Positions 16,797 to 25,777 of a DNA stretch of 64,000 bases are shown here, piece after piece; the first letter of the stretch is position 1; every line of letters begins with the position of its first letter. The DNA is from Enterocloster aldenensis. GTDB lineage: Bacteria; Bacillota; Clostridia; Lachnospirales; Lachnospiraceae. The stretch is from NCBI RefSeq assembly GCF_003434055.1, contig NZ_QVEX01000007.1, forward strand, positions 1 through 64,000, in the 5' to 3' direction. Made by a program: the position numbers and the translations under genes. The notes under the pieces were generated by a model, which was given only the letters and a program-made list of their open reading frames with translations, did not search any database and had not been told where the DNA came from.

Positions 16797-17711
16797 TCAA
16801 TGGACTGTTTCTGCCCGGTCCGGGCGCTGATGGACGGACGGGCGCTCGGACAGGAACAGTCCGGCAAGGGTCAATGCGATGCCGCATACAGCGGTCATGG
16901 TCACGGGTTCCTTTAATACAAGTGCGGAACTGACCGTGGTAATGACCGGTACCATGTAGATATACACGCTGGTCCGGACCGAACCCAGGATTTTAACAGC
17001 CAGGTTCCAGGTGACGAAGCAGAGGGCGGACGCGCCCAGTCCCAGGAACAACAGGTTGCAGAGGTTTAAGGGGCTTATGACCTGGCTCAGTGAGACATGG
17101 AAGTCCATAATGGCCAGTGCCGGAATCATGAAGATAAGCCCATAGAAAAATGTGCGCCGTGTGGTCTGGATCGTGCCATAGCCAAGGGCGCTTATTTTTT
17201 TTGTCAAAGTGGAGTACACGGCCCATATAATGGCGGCAGCCACGGCCAGGATGTCACCCATCGGATTGATGGACAGGGAACTGCTTCCAAAGCTCAAAAG
17301 GAAAATCCCGGCCATGGCCAGCAGGAACCCGATGAAGAAATGCCTGCCGGGCCGGGGGCCGCCCAGGAACAGGCAGCTGAGGATGGCCGTGAAAAACGGC
17401 GCAATGGAGATGATGACGCCTACGTTGGATGCCAATGTGTAGGTAAGGGCGATGTTCTCCAGCAGGTAATACATGGTTATGCCGCACAGTCCTGCTGCAG
17501 CGAACAGCGGTTCCTGTCTGCGGGAATCCGGCCTAAGGATCCTGGGACACACCAGCCACAGGGCCAGATAACCCATGACAAAGCGGATGAACAGGATTTC
17601 CACAGGAGAAAATGTTTTCAACAGGACCTTGGTGGAAATAAAGGTGGTTCCCCATATGAGGATGGTGATGAATGCGGCCAGATGGCCTTTGTGTGTTTTA
17701 TCATAATTCAT
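16797..17711 (-). CDS. DMT-superfamily (EamA) transporter
   Basis: This 304-residue protein has two EamA repeats with about ten hydrophobic segments, the usual architecture of drug/metabolite exporters. Its coding start overlaps the end of the AraC-type gene by 11 nt, so the two form one operon and the regulator may respond to the exported compound. The substrate is unknown. It is convergent with the antiterminator gene. Confidence 0.9.
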   Translation of the reverse strand: MNYDKTHKGHLAAFITILIWGTTFISTKVLLKTFSPVEILFIRFVMGYLALWLVCPRILRPDSRRQEPLFAAAGLCGITMYYLLENIALTYTLASNVGVIISIAPFFTAILSCLFLGGPRPGRHFFIGFLLAMAGIFLLSFGSSSLSINPMGDILAVAAAIIWAVYSTLTKKISALGYGTIQTTRRTFFYGLIFMIPALAIMDFHVSLSQVISPLNLCNLLFLGLGASALCFVTWNLAVKILGSVRTSVYIYMVPVITTVSSALVLKEPVTMTAVCGIALTLAGLFLSERPSVHQRPDRAETVH

Positions 17712-18558
17712 GGTGCGGCTCCTTTTCCGGTTCTGATGTGGTGGTGAATATTTTCTGGTACTGCCTGGGGGTCAGTCCGATGAATTCCTTAAAGAAATTG
17801 GTAAAATGGCTCTGGTCTGAGAATCCGGCCATGGCTGCCGCATCCACAGGCGCAATTCCCTGCTCCAGGAAATGCTTTGCCTTGTCAAGGCGGATGGTCT
17901 GCAGATACCGGTAGGGGGATACGCCAATCTGCTTTGTAAAGGAACGGAGCAGATAGGATTTCCCAAAAGTAGTCATGGCTGTCAGTTCGTCAAGGGACAG
18001 GTTGTCTGAAAAATGTTCCTCCATATAGGTGCACAGCGACTGTATCTGGGGATTCGGCCGGGAAATGGTTTCCTCGCTGAAAGGTTCCGCATATTCCTGC
18101 AGGAGCTGTTCCAGAAGGAAAAACAGGGATTCCTCCTTTTCCAGTTTGGACGCATGCCTTAATATGGCGTCATAAAGCGCTGCCACGGACCGGGTGATGT
18201 CGCTGCGGAACACCACGTTCTGCGTAAAATACGGGCGGAAGGATCTGCCTGTAATCTCTTTAACGGATTTCTCCATTATCTCCGGCTGGATGTTTACTGC
18301 CCGGTAGTCCAGCAGCTGGCCGTCCACGGGCGCGCAGCAGTGGTTATCCCTGGGGTTGAAAAGGATTAAATCCCCGGCGCTTACATCGCATTCCTGGTTT
18401 TTACACCAGAGATGGCGTTTCCCGCCCTCCACAAAACCAATGACATAACATTCATGGAAATGATTGGGGAATTTTTGTACGATGCCGCTGAGCTGGTAAG
18501 CCTCCAGTTCTAAGTCGCGGTCATAATGGACATGGCGTTGTTCCTGGTTCTGTATCAT
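17701..18558 (-). CDS. AraC-family transcriptional regulator
   Basis: This 285-residue protein has an N-terminal cupin-like effector domain (HFHECYVIG, then AGDLILFNPRDNHCC) and a C-terminal AraC double helix-turn-helix at about residues 170-272. The latter is marked by SLDELTAMTTFGKSYLLRSF and the signature GFSDQSHFTNFFKEFIGLTPRQY. It is translationally linked to the DMT transporter. Confidence 0.93.
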   Translation of the reverse strand: MIQNQEQRHVHYDRDLELEAYQLSGIVQKFPNHFHECYVIGFVEGGKRHLWCKNQECDVSAGDLILFNPRDNHCCAPVDGQLLDYRAVNIQPEIMEKSVKEITGRSFRPYFTQNVVFRSDITRSVAALYDAILRHASKLEKEESLFFLLEQLLQEYAEPFSEETISRPNPQIQSLCTYMEEHFSDNLSLDELTAMTTFGKSYLLRSFTKQIGVSPYRYLQTIRLDKAKHFLEQGIAPVDAAAMAGFSDQSHFTNFFKEFIGLTPRQYQKIFTTTSEPEKEPHHEL

Positions 18559-18839
18559 GAAAGATTACCTCCGGTTCTGTCTGGCTGTGTCCGTCCGGCA
18601 TTCGTGCCGTGTGTGACTGTTACTGCATTGCGCAGGATTTGGGGACCTACGGCATGGGTGCCGCAGAGGCGGCGGGATGCGGACACATCATAGTGTATCA
18701 TAATTTTGCCGGGATTTCTTGGATGATATGACACCGTGTTAAAAAAATCTTGATTTTTTAATGAAATGATGATACGCTAAGGATGACATTTCACACACAC
18801 AGCCAGCTCCTGAACCATCACAATCAGGAGGGCAAACGA

Positions 18840-19601
18840 ATGAATTTATTTGATTTAACAGGCAAAAAGGCAATTGTAACAGGCGGAACCAGAGGCCTTG
18901 GCTATGGAATGGCTGAAGGGCTGATTGAGGCAGGCGCCGAGGTGGTCATATTCGGAAGCAGCGAAAGGGTACATGATGTGGCTGCCGGATTGTGCCATAA
19001 GGGGCTTAAGTGTCATGGAATTGCAGTGGACCTGGGGGACAGCGCTGCCAGGGCAGCGGCATTTGACGAGGCGGTTAAGTGCCTGGGCGGTCTTGACATC
19101 CTGGTGAACTGCGCAGGAATCCAGAGACGCCACAAAAGTGAGGAATTTCCCCTTGACGACCTGGCAGATGTGATGAACATTAACTTTACTGCCTGCTTTG
19201 AGCTTTGTCAGATGGCGGCCCGTGAGTTCATGGCAAAGGAAAAGCCTGGCAAAATCATCAACATCTCGTCCATGCTGGCGTTCTTTGGCGGGATGACTGT
19301 TCCGGCCTATGCCGCGTCCAAGGGCGCAGTGACACAGATGACCAAGGCATTCTGCAATGAGTGGGCCAGCAAGGGCATCAACGTTAACTGTATTGCCCCA
19401 GGGTATATGGACACGGAGATGAACACAGCCCTTACGGATCCGGCGAACCCAAGGTTTGCTGAGATTACCAACCGTATTCCCGCCCGCCGCTGGGGCACGC
19501 CCGATGATATGAAGGGAACCGTGATATTCCTGGCATCGCCGGCATCCGATTACCTGAACGGGGCAGTGATTCCTGTGGACGGAGGATATCTGGTTAAGTA
19601 G
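18840..19601 (+). CDS. SDR-family oxidoreductase, KduD-like
   Basis: This 253-residue short-chain dehydrogenase has the NAD(P) motif TGGTRGLGYG, the NCAG motif, the catalytic Ser in ISSML and the catalytic Y-x3-K in PAYAASKG. By length and N terminus (MNLFDLTGKKAIVTGG) it resembles 2-deoxy-D-gluconate 3-dehydrogenase (KduD) and gluconate 5-dehydrogenases. The start at 18840 follows GGAGGG by 7 nt; an in-frame ATG at 18783 lacks a ribosome binding site. With the dehydrogenases that follow it suggests sugar-acid or polyol oxidation; the substrate is inferred. Confidence 0.88.
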   Translation: MNLFDLTGKKAIVTGGTRGLGYGMAEGLIEAGAEVVIFGSSERVHDVAAGLCHKGLKCHGIAVDLGDSAARAAAFDEAVKCLGGLDILVNCAGIQRRHKSEEFPLDDLADVMNINFTACFELCQMAAREFMAKEKPGKIINISSMLAFFGGMTVPAYAASKGAVTQMTKAFCNEWASKGINVNCIAPGYMDTEMNTALTDPANPRFAEITNRIPARRWGTPDDMKGTVIFLASPASDYLNGAVIPVDGGYLVK

Positions 19602-19641
19602 TAGACCTTATATGAATTGCAGAAAGCAAATAGAATATACC

Positions 19642-19683
19642 AACACCGCATTCCGTGCATATGGATGCGGTGTTATTTTTTTA
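19642..19683 (+). terminator. Rho-independent terminator after the SDR gene
   Basis: AACACCGCAT (19642-19651) pairs with ATGCGGTGTT (19665-19674) and is followed by an AT-rich run of T residues. Confidence 0.85.
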
Positions 19684-19757
19684 TATAAAACTGCCTGTCT
19701 GTATTGACATTATGGGTAAAATATGCTTAAATTAAGTCATAACAATAAAAAAGGAAC

Positions 19758-19780
19758 ATTGTTCCGATATTCGGAACAAT
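19758..19780. promoter_or_regulatory. Perfect 23-bp palindrome, candidate IclR operator
   Basis: ATTGTTCCGA and TCGGAACAAT are perfect inverted arms around TAT. GTTCC/GGAAC dyads are typical of IclR-family operators, and an IclR regulator is encoded at 22151 at the end of the same gene group. It lies about 200 bp upstream of the zinc dehydrogenase gene. The pairing with this regulator is inference. Confidence 0.6.
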
Positions 19781-19826
19781 AGGGCTGGCTGTAAGATTTA
19801 CCTGTGTGAATGTGTGGGATTTAGTT

Positions 19827-19911
19827 GAAATGTGGATGTAACTGAAATGTGGATGTAACTAAGATGTGGATGTAACTAAGATATGGATGTCACTGAGATG
19901 TGCACGTTAAA
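19827..19911 (+). repeat. 17-bp tandem repeat, about 4.5 copies
   Basis: Two identical units GAAATGTGGATGTAACT (19827-19843, 19844-19860) are followed by two variants (19861-19877, 19878-19894) and a decayed fifth (19895-19911). The array sits in the leader or promoter region of the zinc dehydrogenase gene. Function is unknown; it could be replication slippage or multiple binding sites. Confidence 0.85.
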
Positions 19912-19977
19912 ATATGAAACCGTGTAAAACCATCGGCAGCCAATACAATGTAAATGGAGTAAGGAGGATTACAAATT

Positions 19978-20997
19978 ATGAAGACTTTAGTTTATGCAGC
20001 GCCGGAAAAAGTAGAGGTCCGCGAAATGCCTGTTCCGGAGCCAAAGGAAGGACAGGTCAGGATCCGTGTATCTTACTGCGGTATCTGCGGATCGGATATC
20101 GGCATATTTGCAGGCAAGCATCCGCGTGCAAAGGCTCCCCTGGTACTGGGGCATGAATTTATAGGAACCATTGATGCGATTAACGGAGGAAGCGGCAAGT
20201 TTAACGTTGGGGACAGGGTATCTGCATATCCTCTTCTTTCCTGCGGACATTGTTTTGCATGTAAGACAGGAATCCCCCATGTGTGCCAGACACTGAAGCT
20301 GATTGGCATTGACGTGGACGGCGGGATAGCAGAGTATGTGACCTGTGATGAGGATGTGCTGTTTAAGATTGATGAGGCTGTTTCCGACAAGGCGGCAGCT
20401 GTCATTGAACCCCTGGCCGTTATCGTGCGCACCATGCACCAGGCCAATTTCCAGACAAGGGATACGGCTGCAGTCATCGGCGCAGGCCCCATCGGACTCC
20501 TTACGGGAATTGTATTAAAGCATGCGGGCGCTTCCAAAATCATTATTTCGGATGTGGATGACGCAAGGCTTGCCATGTGTAAGGAATTTGGATTTGAGAC
20601 AGTAAATGTGAAGAATGAGAGCATGATAGATTATGTGAACCAGGCAACCGGAAACGTGGGCGTGGATGTGGTATTTGAGTGCAGCGGTTCTGAGCCGTCA
20701 GCCCTGGAAATCACAAAGCTCTGCCGCATAGGCGGCATGATCTGCCTGACCGGCGTACATAAGGTTCCCCATGCAGTGAACCTTCAGGATGTGAATTTCA
20801 AGGAGCAGACCCTGGTGGGCAGCCGTGTATACACGCTTCGGGAGTTTGGCCAGGCAGTGGAGTATGCAAAGGAGATTGCGCCTGAGTTGGAGAAGATTGT
20901 GACCCATGTTGTTCCGTTAGCTGAGTCTGAGAAGGTCTTTGACCTGATTAAAGATCCCGGCGAGATGACGGTAAAAGTACTGGTTGACTGCCGGTAA
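19978..20997 (+). CDS. Zinc-dependent medium-chain alcohol dehydrogenase
   Basis: This 339-residue protein belongs to the zinc MDR family (sorbitol, threonine and galactitol-phosphate dehydrogenases). Catalytic zinc ligands appear in CGICGSD and GHEF. The structural zinc lobe is complete, with four Cys in SCGHCFACKTGIPHVC. The Rossmann motif is GAGPIGLL, and the Asp in SDVDDARL suggests NAD preference. It probably oxidises a secondary alcohol of a sugar, polyol or sugar acid. It has a good AAGGAGG site and is followed after 23 nt by the hydroxyacid dehydrogenase gene. Confidence 0.9.
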   Translation: MKTLVYAAPEKVEVREMPVPEPKEGQVRIRVSYCGICGSDIGIFAGKHPRAKAPLVLGHEFIGTIDAINGGSGKFNVGDRVSAYPLLSCGHCFACKTGIPHVCQTLKLIGIDVDGGIAEYVTCDEDVLFKIDEAVSDKAAAVIEPLAVIVRTMHQANFQTRDTAAVIGAGPIGLLTGIVLKHAGASKIIISDVDDARLAMCKEFGFETVNVKNESMIDYVNQATGNVGVDVVFECSGSEPSALEITKLCRIGGMICLTGVHKVPHAVNLQDVNFKEQTLVGSRVYTLREFGQAVEYAKEIAPELEKIVTHVVPLAESEKVFDLIKDPGEMTVKVLVDCR

Positions 20998-21020
20998 TAT
21001 CAGGAAGGAGAAGGACAGCC

Positions 21021-21974
21021 ATGAAAATCATTGTTACGGATTGCGACCACGATAAGATGGTTCAGGAGGAAGAGGTGTTTGCCAGGGCCGGTATGACATT
21101 TACACACCTTGCCTGTAAGACTGAGGACGACCTGATCTGCCAGGCCAAGGGCGGGGAAATCATGCTGACCCAGTACGGCCCCTTCAGCCGCCGGGTGATG
21201 GAGGCCCTGAAGCCGGAACTGAAGCTGATTTTAAGATACGGCGTGGGCGTGGATACCATAGACTTAGAAGCAGCTACCGACCTGGGCGTGCAGGTATGCA
21301 ATGTCCCGGATTACGGCATGAATGAAGTGGCTGACCAGGCCATGGGCCTGATGCTGGGCCTGGTGCGCAAGATATGTGAGATGAACGACTGTACCAAGCA
21401 CAGGACCTGGAATTATACAGAAGCCATCCCGGTACACCGCATTCCCGGTTCCACGGTGGGAATCGTGGGCTTTGGACGTATTGGCCGCACCTTTGCCAAG
21501 AGGATGATGGGCTTTGACTGCCGGCGCATTGCATGCGACCCTGTTTATGAGGTGGGAAGCGTGCATGACGGAGTGGAAATCGTGACCCTGGATACACTTT
21601 TAAAGGAATCCGACATGATTTCCATCCATTGTCCCCTTCTGCCTGAAACCACCAACCTGATTAACATTGACGCCTTCAGGAAAATGAAGCCCACTGCCTT
21701 TGTGGTCAACACGGCCAGAGGCGGTATTGTCAATGAAGGGGACCTGCTTACGGCCCTTCAGGAAAAGCTGATTGCAGGAGCGGCCCTGGACGTGGTATCA
21801 GAGGAACCCATGGAAGTGGGGGCAGCCCTTTTCCGGTTTGACAACTTCCTGTGCAGTCCCCACATGGCCTGGTATTCCCAGGAATCCGCCCTTGAACTGA
21901 AGCGCAAGATTGCCGAGGAAGCAGTGCGCTTTGCCAATGGGGAAGCAGTGAAATATCCAGTCAACCACTTATAA
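21021..21974 (+). CDS. D-isomer 2-hydroxyacid dehydrogenase family protein
   Basis: This 317-residue protein is a phosphoglycerate dehydrogenase/CtBP-like 2-hydroxyacid dehydrogenase. The NAD motif is GFGRIG. The catalytic residues are Arg in NTARGG, Glu in VVSEEP and His in SPHMAWYS. It lacks the ACT regulatory domain of SerA, so a catabolic role is more likely than serine synthesis. It forms an operon with the zinc dehydrogenase and is followed by a strong terminator. Confidence 0.9.
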   Translation: MKIIVTDCDHDKMVQEEEVFARAGMTFTHLACKTEDDLICQAKGGEIMLTQYGPFSRRVMEALKPELKLILRYGVGVDTIDLEAATDLGVQVCNVPDYGMNEVADQAMGLMLGLVRKICEMNDCTKHRTWNYTEAIPVHRIPGSTVGIVGFGRIGRTFAKRMMGFDCRRIACDPVYEVGSVHDGVEIVTLDTLLKESDMISIHCPLLPETTNLINIDAFRKMKPTAFVVNTARGGIVNEGDLLTALQEKLIAGAALDVVSEEPMEVGAALFRFDNFLCSPHMAWYSQESALELKRKIAEEAVRFANGEAVKYPVNHL

Positions 21975-21996
21975 GCACGGTCTGTATGGCTGAGGC

Positions 21997-22048
21997 AGGA
22001 CCGGGTCCTAATCCGCAGGTTTGCGGCGGTTAGGACCCGGTCCTTTTT
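21997..22048 (+). terminator. Strong rho-independent terminator
   Basis: A 15-bp arm (21997-22011, starting AGGACCGGGTCC) pairs perfectly with 22030-22044 and is followed by TTTTT. Confidence 0.93.
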
Positions 22049-22150
22049 GGCCTGGGGCGCGCCTTCATGTTCCCGATTCCTTGCGCCCGCCCCTGAACTA
22101 TGCTATGATACAGAAATAAACAGTAAACAGAGGATGGTGCAGGAACAGTT

Positions 22151-22921
22151 ATGGCAAAAGAGACAATACAGTCCGTGGAGCGGACGTTTCAGGTAATAGA
22201 GCTGCTGGCGGAAAAGGGCGCCATGGGCGTCAGGGAAATCGGGCATGAGACCGGCCTTCACTCCACCGTGGTGCACCGGGTTCTGGGGACACTGGTGGAC
22301 CTGGGATACGCGGGGCAGGAGGAGGAAACCGGCAAATACCTCCTTACCTATAAAATGCTGGCAGTGGGCAACAGCATCCAGGAACGCAACAGCGTGGTGA
22401 AGCTGGCCCATCCATACCTGGCGGCCTTGTCCGAGGAGTGTAAGGAAACCGTGCACTTCGTGGAACGGGCAGGGACCAACATACGTTATATTGATAAAAT
22501 CACGCCTTCAGCCAATATGTTTGCAACCGGCTCCCATGTGGGGCTGGAGTTCCCTCTGGCAGGGACCGCGGTGGGCAAGGCCATCCTGTCCGAACTGTCC
22601 GAGGCCGAGGTAAAGGCGGTGTGGGATGACAGCCAGATCGTGCAGTATACGTCCAACACGATCTGCGACCTGGACCGGCTGCTGGAGGAGCTTAAGAACA
22701 CCAGGAAAACCGGGTTTGCCTATGATATGGAAGAAAGGGAAGCCGGACTGTTCTGCGTGGGAGTCAGCGTGCCGGATTATAAGGGCGATTATGTCTACGG
22801 AATCAGTATTTCCGCCCCGTTGGCAAGGATGCAGGAGGAACGCCTGGAGGAAGTGAAGAAACATCTGTGGGACACACGTGAACGGATTATAGGTGTAATC
22901 GGCAAGAAGAAAAACGGATAG
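22151..22921 (+). CDS. IclR-family transcriptional regulator
   Basis: This 256-residue protein has an N-terminal winged helix (about 5-65; VREIGHETGLHSTVVHRVLGTL) and the IclR effector domain (about 75-250; GTAVGKAILSEL). It is separated from the dehydrogenase operon by a terminator and probably controls it, with the GTTCC/GGAAC palindrome at 19758 as a candidate operator. The topoisomerase gene starts 10 nt downstream. Confidence 0.92.
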   Translation: MAKETIQSVERTFQVIELLAEKGAMGVREIGHETGLHSTVVHRVLGTLVDLGYAGQEEETGKYLLTYKMLAVGNSIQERNSVVKLAHPYLAALSEECKETVHFVERAGTNIRYIDKITPSANMFATGSHVGLEFPLAGTAVGKAILSELSEAEVKAVWDDSQIVQYTSNTICDLDRLLEELKNTRKTGFAYDMEEREAGLFCVGVSVPDYKGDYVYGISISAPLARMQEERLEEVKKHLWDTRERIIGVIGKKKNG

Positions 22922-22931
22922 GAGTCATGAT

Positions 22932-25130
22932 ATGAAATCACTTGTAATAGCTGAAAAACCGTCGGTGGCCAGGGACATTGCCCGTGTGCTTAAGTGCAAT
23001 AAGAACATAAACGGGGCCATTGAAGGGGAACGGTATATTGTCACCTGGGGGCTGGGCCACCTGGTCACACTGGCCGATCCGGAGGATTATGATAAGAAGT
23101 ATAAGGAATGGAAGATGGAAGACCTTCCCATGGTGCCGGACGTGTTCAAGCTGGAGGTCATCGGACAGACAGCCAAACAGTATCACGCGGTAAAGGCGCA
23201 GATACACAGGCAGGACGTGGGGGAAATCATCATTGCCACGGATGCGGGGCGCGAGGGCGAACTGGTTGCCAGGCTGATACTTAAGAAGGCGGGAAGCAAT
23301 AAGCCCATAAAGCGTTTATGGATCTCATCGGTCACGGACAAGGCAATCCGCGAAGGCTTTGCCCATTTAAAGGACGGCAGGGAATATGACAGCCTGTATG
23401 ACGCGGCCATGTGCCGGGCGGAGGCGGACTGGCTGGTGGGAATCAACGCCACCAGGGCCCTGACCTGCAAATACAATGCCCAGCTATCCTGCGGCCGTGT
23501 CCAGACGCCTACCCTGGCAATGATTGCAAAGCGGGAAGCAGACATAAGAAGCTTTGTCCCAAAACCATATTACGGGCTTCAGGCCAGGAAGGGCGGGCTG
23601 GTATTCACCTGGCAGAACCGTGCATCCGGAGGTTACAGCACCTTTGACAGGCAAATGGCCCAGGACCTGCTTACACGCCTGAAAGGGGAAAACGGTGTGG
23701 TGGATGAGGTAAGGAGGACGCCCAAGAAAACATCCGCTCCCCTTCTTTATGACCTGACCGAGCTGCAGCGGGACGCCAACAAGCGTTTTAACTATTCTGC
23801 CAAGGAAACCCTTAACATCATGCAGCGCCTGTATGAGAACCATAAGGTGCTGACCTATCCCAGGACAGATTCCAGATATCTGACCAGCGACATCCTGCCA
23901 ACCCTGAAGGAAAGGCTGAAGGCCTGCGCGGTTGGACCTTACCGCACCCTGGCAGGGCGCCTTACCATGCAGGCCCTCCCGGCAAAACCGTTCTTTGTGG
24001 ACAATTCCAAGGTATCGGACCATCACGCCATCATCCCCACGGAACAGTTCGTGCAGCTGGACCATATGACCATTGACGAGCGGCGGATATACGACCTGGT
24101 GGTGCGCAGGTTCCTGGCTGTGATGTACCCGCCCTTTGAATATGAACAGACCAGCCTGGTCATAAAGGTCGGAGGCGAGAGCTTTGTGGCCCGCGGGAAA
24201 ATCGTCAAGGACCAGGGCTGGAAGGCTGCCTATGAAAACCTTCAGGATGAGGACGAAGAAGATGAAAAGGAAGTGCGGGAACAGCAGCTGCCGGATTTAA
24301 AAAAGGGTGATGTGATTGGGAATCTGGGCATTTCCGTGACAGAAGGCAGGACAAAGCCGCCTGCGCCCTTTAATGAAGCCACCCTGCTGTCCGCCATGGA
24401 GAATCCGGTGGCTTACATGGAATCCAGGGACAAGGAACTGGCAAGGACCCTTGGGGAGACAGGGGGGCTGGGGACAGTCGCAACCAGGGCGGATATCATT
24501 GAAAAGCTGTTTTCCAGCTTCCTTCTGGAAAAGAGGGGAAAGGACATATATCTTACATCCAAGGCAAAGCAGCTTCTGGAACTGGTTCCAGGGGACTTAA
24601 AGAAACCGGAACTGACAGCAGACTGGGAGACAAAGCTTTCAAAGATAGCCAAAGGAAGCCTGAAACGGGGCGCCTTCATGAAGGATATACGGATTTATTC
24701 CCAGGAACTGATTGGGCAGATTAAGGCCGGACAGGGAAATTTCCGCCACGACAACCTGACTAATACCAAGTGCCCTGTGTGCGGGAAGCGCATGCTGGCC
24801 GTGAAAGGGAAAAACAGCGAGATGCTGGTGTGCCAGGACAGGGAATGCGGGCACAGGGAGACTGTTTCACGCACCTCCAATGCACGCTGCCCTGTGTGCC
24901 ACAAGAAGCTGGAGCTAAGAGGCAAGGGAGATGCCCAGATATTTGTGTGTAAATGCGGGTACAAGGAAAAGCTGACCGCATTCCAGGCCCGCAGGAAAAA
25001 GGAGGGCGCCGGGGTATCTAAAAAGGATGTGGCCAAATACCTGAACCAGCAGAAAAAAGAAGCAGAAGAGCCTGTGAACAACGCCTTTGCACAAGCGCTG
25101 GCAGGAATCAGGCTGGATCGTGAAAGCTGA
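22932..25130 (+). CDS. topB: DNA topoisomerase III (type IA)
   Basis: This 732-residue type IA topoisomerase starts with the TOPRIM domain (SLVIAEKPSVARDIA, then the acidic GREGELVAR region). The catalytic Tyr309 lies in TYPRTDSRYL. The C terminus carries two zinc-ribbon-like modules (CPVCGKRML with a later C-x4-C, and CPVCHKKLEL with CKCG). TopB decatenates DNA and removes single-stranded links. Length and motif order fit Firmicute TopB. It is probably co-transcribed with the IclR gene. Confidence 0.95.
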   Translation: MKSLVIAEKPSVARDIARVLKCNKNINGAIEGERYIVTWGLGHLVTLADPEDYDKKYKEWKMEDLPMVPDVFKLEVIGQTAKQYHAVKAQIHRQDVGEIIIATDAGREGELVARLILKKAGSNKPIKRLWISSVTDKAIREGFAHLKDGREYDSLYDAAMCRAEADWLVGINATRALTCKYNAQLSCGRVQTPTLAMIAKREADIRSFVPKPYYGLQARKGGLVFTWQNRASGGYSTFDRQMAQDLLTRLKGENGVVDEVRRTPKKTSAPLLYDLTELQRDANKRFNYSAKETLNIMQRLYENHKVLTYPRTDSRYLTSDILPTLKERLKACAVGPYRTLAGRLTMQALPAKPFFVDNSKVSDHHAIIPTEQFVQLDHMTIDERRIYDLVVRRFLAVMYPPFEYEQTSLVIKVGGESFVARGKIVKDQGWKAAYENLQDEDEEDEKEVREQQLPDLKKGDVIGNLGISVTEGRTKPPAPFNEATLLSAMENPVAYMESRDKELARTLGETGGLGTVATRADIIEKLFSSFLLEKRGKDIYLTSKAKQLLELVPGDLKKPELTADWETKLSKIAKGSLKRGAFMKDIRIYSQELIGQIKAGQGNFRHDNLTNTKCPVCGKRMLAVKGKNSEMLVCQDRECGHRETVSRTSNARCPVCHKKLELRGKGDAQIFVCKCGYKEKLTAFQARRKKEGAGVSKKDVAKYLNQQKKEAEEPVNNAFAQALAGIRLDRES

Positions 25131-25138
25131 GATATTTC

Positions 25139-25167
25139 TTGACAATTTAGTTAGAAGATGCTAATCT
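25139..25167 (+). promoter_or_regulatory. Promoter of the truncated Fur-like gene
   Basis: TTGACA (25139-25144) and TAATCT (25162-25167) are spaced by 17 bp. The -10 region overlaps a TTAG-N6-CTAA palindrome. Confidence 0.65.
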
Positions 25168-25191
25168 ATATATGCAGTTAGGATACACTAA
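25151..25191. promoter_or_regulatory. Pair of TTAG-N6-CTAA palindromes, candidate metalloregulator operator
   Basis: Two copies of TTAG-N6-CTAA occur at 25151-25164 and 25178-25191, with centres 27 bp apart; the first overlaps the -10 box. TTAG/CTAA half-sites recall DtxR/IdeR-type operators. Position over a promoter of a Fur-type gene suggests metal-dependent control, but the binding protein is unknown. The second copy lies inside a hairpin (TATGCAGT 25171-25178 with ACTGCATA 25199-25206). Confidence 0.5.
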
Positions 25192-25302
25192 TTCCCTGAC
25201 TGCATATTTTGAAATACATAGTTAGTTGAAACTTACCAAAAAACGGAATCACCCATCCATTGTCCCTATACATGAAATCAGGTAAAAGGAGGAAATCATA
25301 CT

Positions 25303-25572
25303 ATGTGGCAGAAAGAAGAGGTCATCCATAAACTTCAGGGAAGCGGCAGGCGGGTAACCAGGCAGCGGGAGATGCTTTTGGAAATCATCCTGGACGGTTC
25401 CTGGAGCAGCTGCAAGGAAATCTATTATGAAGCAGCCAAGCGCGACCCATCCATCGGCCTGGCAACCGTGTACCGCATGGTAGGTACACTGGAAGACATC
25501 GGCGTCCTGACCAGAAGCTACCATTACTGCCTGCCGGCCAAGGAGCGGCAGGATGAATGCGCAAGCGCCTGA
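25303..25572 (+). CDS. Fur-family protein reduced to the DNA-binding domain
   Basis: The 89-residue product covers only the Fur winged helix (RRVTRQREMLLEIIL, then GLATVYRMVGTLEDIGVL). The usual C-terminal dimerisation and metal-binding domain of about 60 residues is absent. The protein ends after a short tail (CLPAKERQDECASA). The ribosome binding site and a good promoter are intact, so the short protein may be made. It could be a decaying gene or a deliberate mini-repressor that lacks metal sensing. A terminator follows at 25643. Confidence 0.75.
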   Translation: MWQKEEVIHKLQGSGRRVTRQREMLLEIILDGSWSSCKEIYYEAAKRDPSIGLATVYRMVGTLEDIGVLTRSYHYCLPAKERQDECASA

Positions 25573-25642
25573 AGGGATGGCTCCATTCCATAGCCACTGT
25601 GTTTGCCATCACTACCATAACCTAAGTTAATCTGAGTTATAG

Positions 25643-25698
25643 GAGTCAGGTACCTCATGTCCGGGTTAAGCGGACGGGGGACGCTGGCTCTTTTTTTA
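25643..25698 (+). terminator. Rho-independent terminator after the Fur-like gene
   Basis: GAGTCAG (25643-25649) pairs with CTGGCTC (25684-25690), with an inner GTCCG/CGGAC stem, followed by seven T. Confidence 0.85.
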
Positions 25699-25717
25699 CC
25701 AGATATACAAAATATCC

Positions 25718-25748
25718 TTGACCTTCACCCCTCTTCACCCTTTACACT
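25718..25748 (+). promoter_or_regulatory. MerR-type promoter with 19-bp spacer
   Basis: TTGACC (25718-25723) and TACACT (25743-25748) are 19 bp apart, the long spacer characteristic of promoters activated by MerR proteins. CTTCACCC is repeated within the spacer. It drives the MerR stub that starts at 25778. Confidence 0.6.
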
Positions 25749-25777
25749 ATAGGTGTCCCGGGACAAGGAGGAATCAT

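Noticed and set aside
18559..18839. Gap between the AraC and SDR genes as an RNA gene
   Set aside because: I saw no stable hairpin, terminator or known motif; it most likely holds only the divergent promoters.
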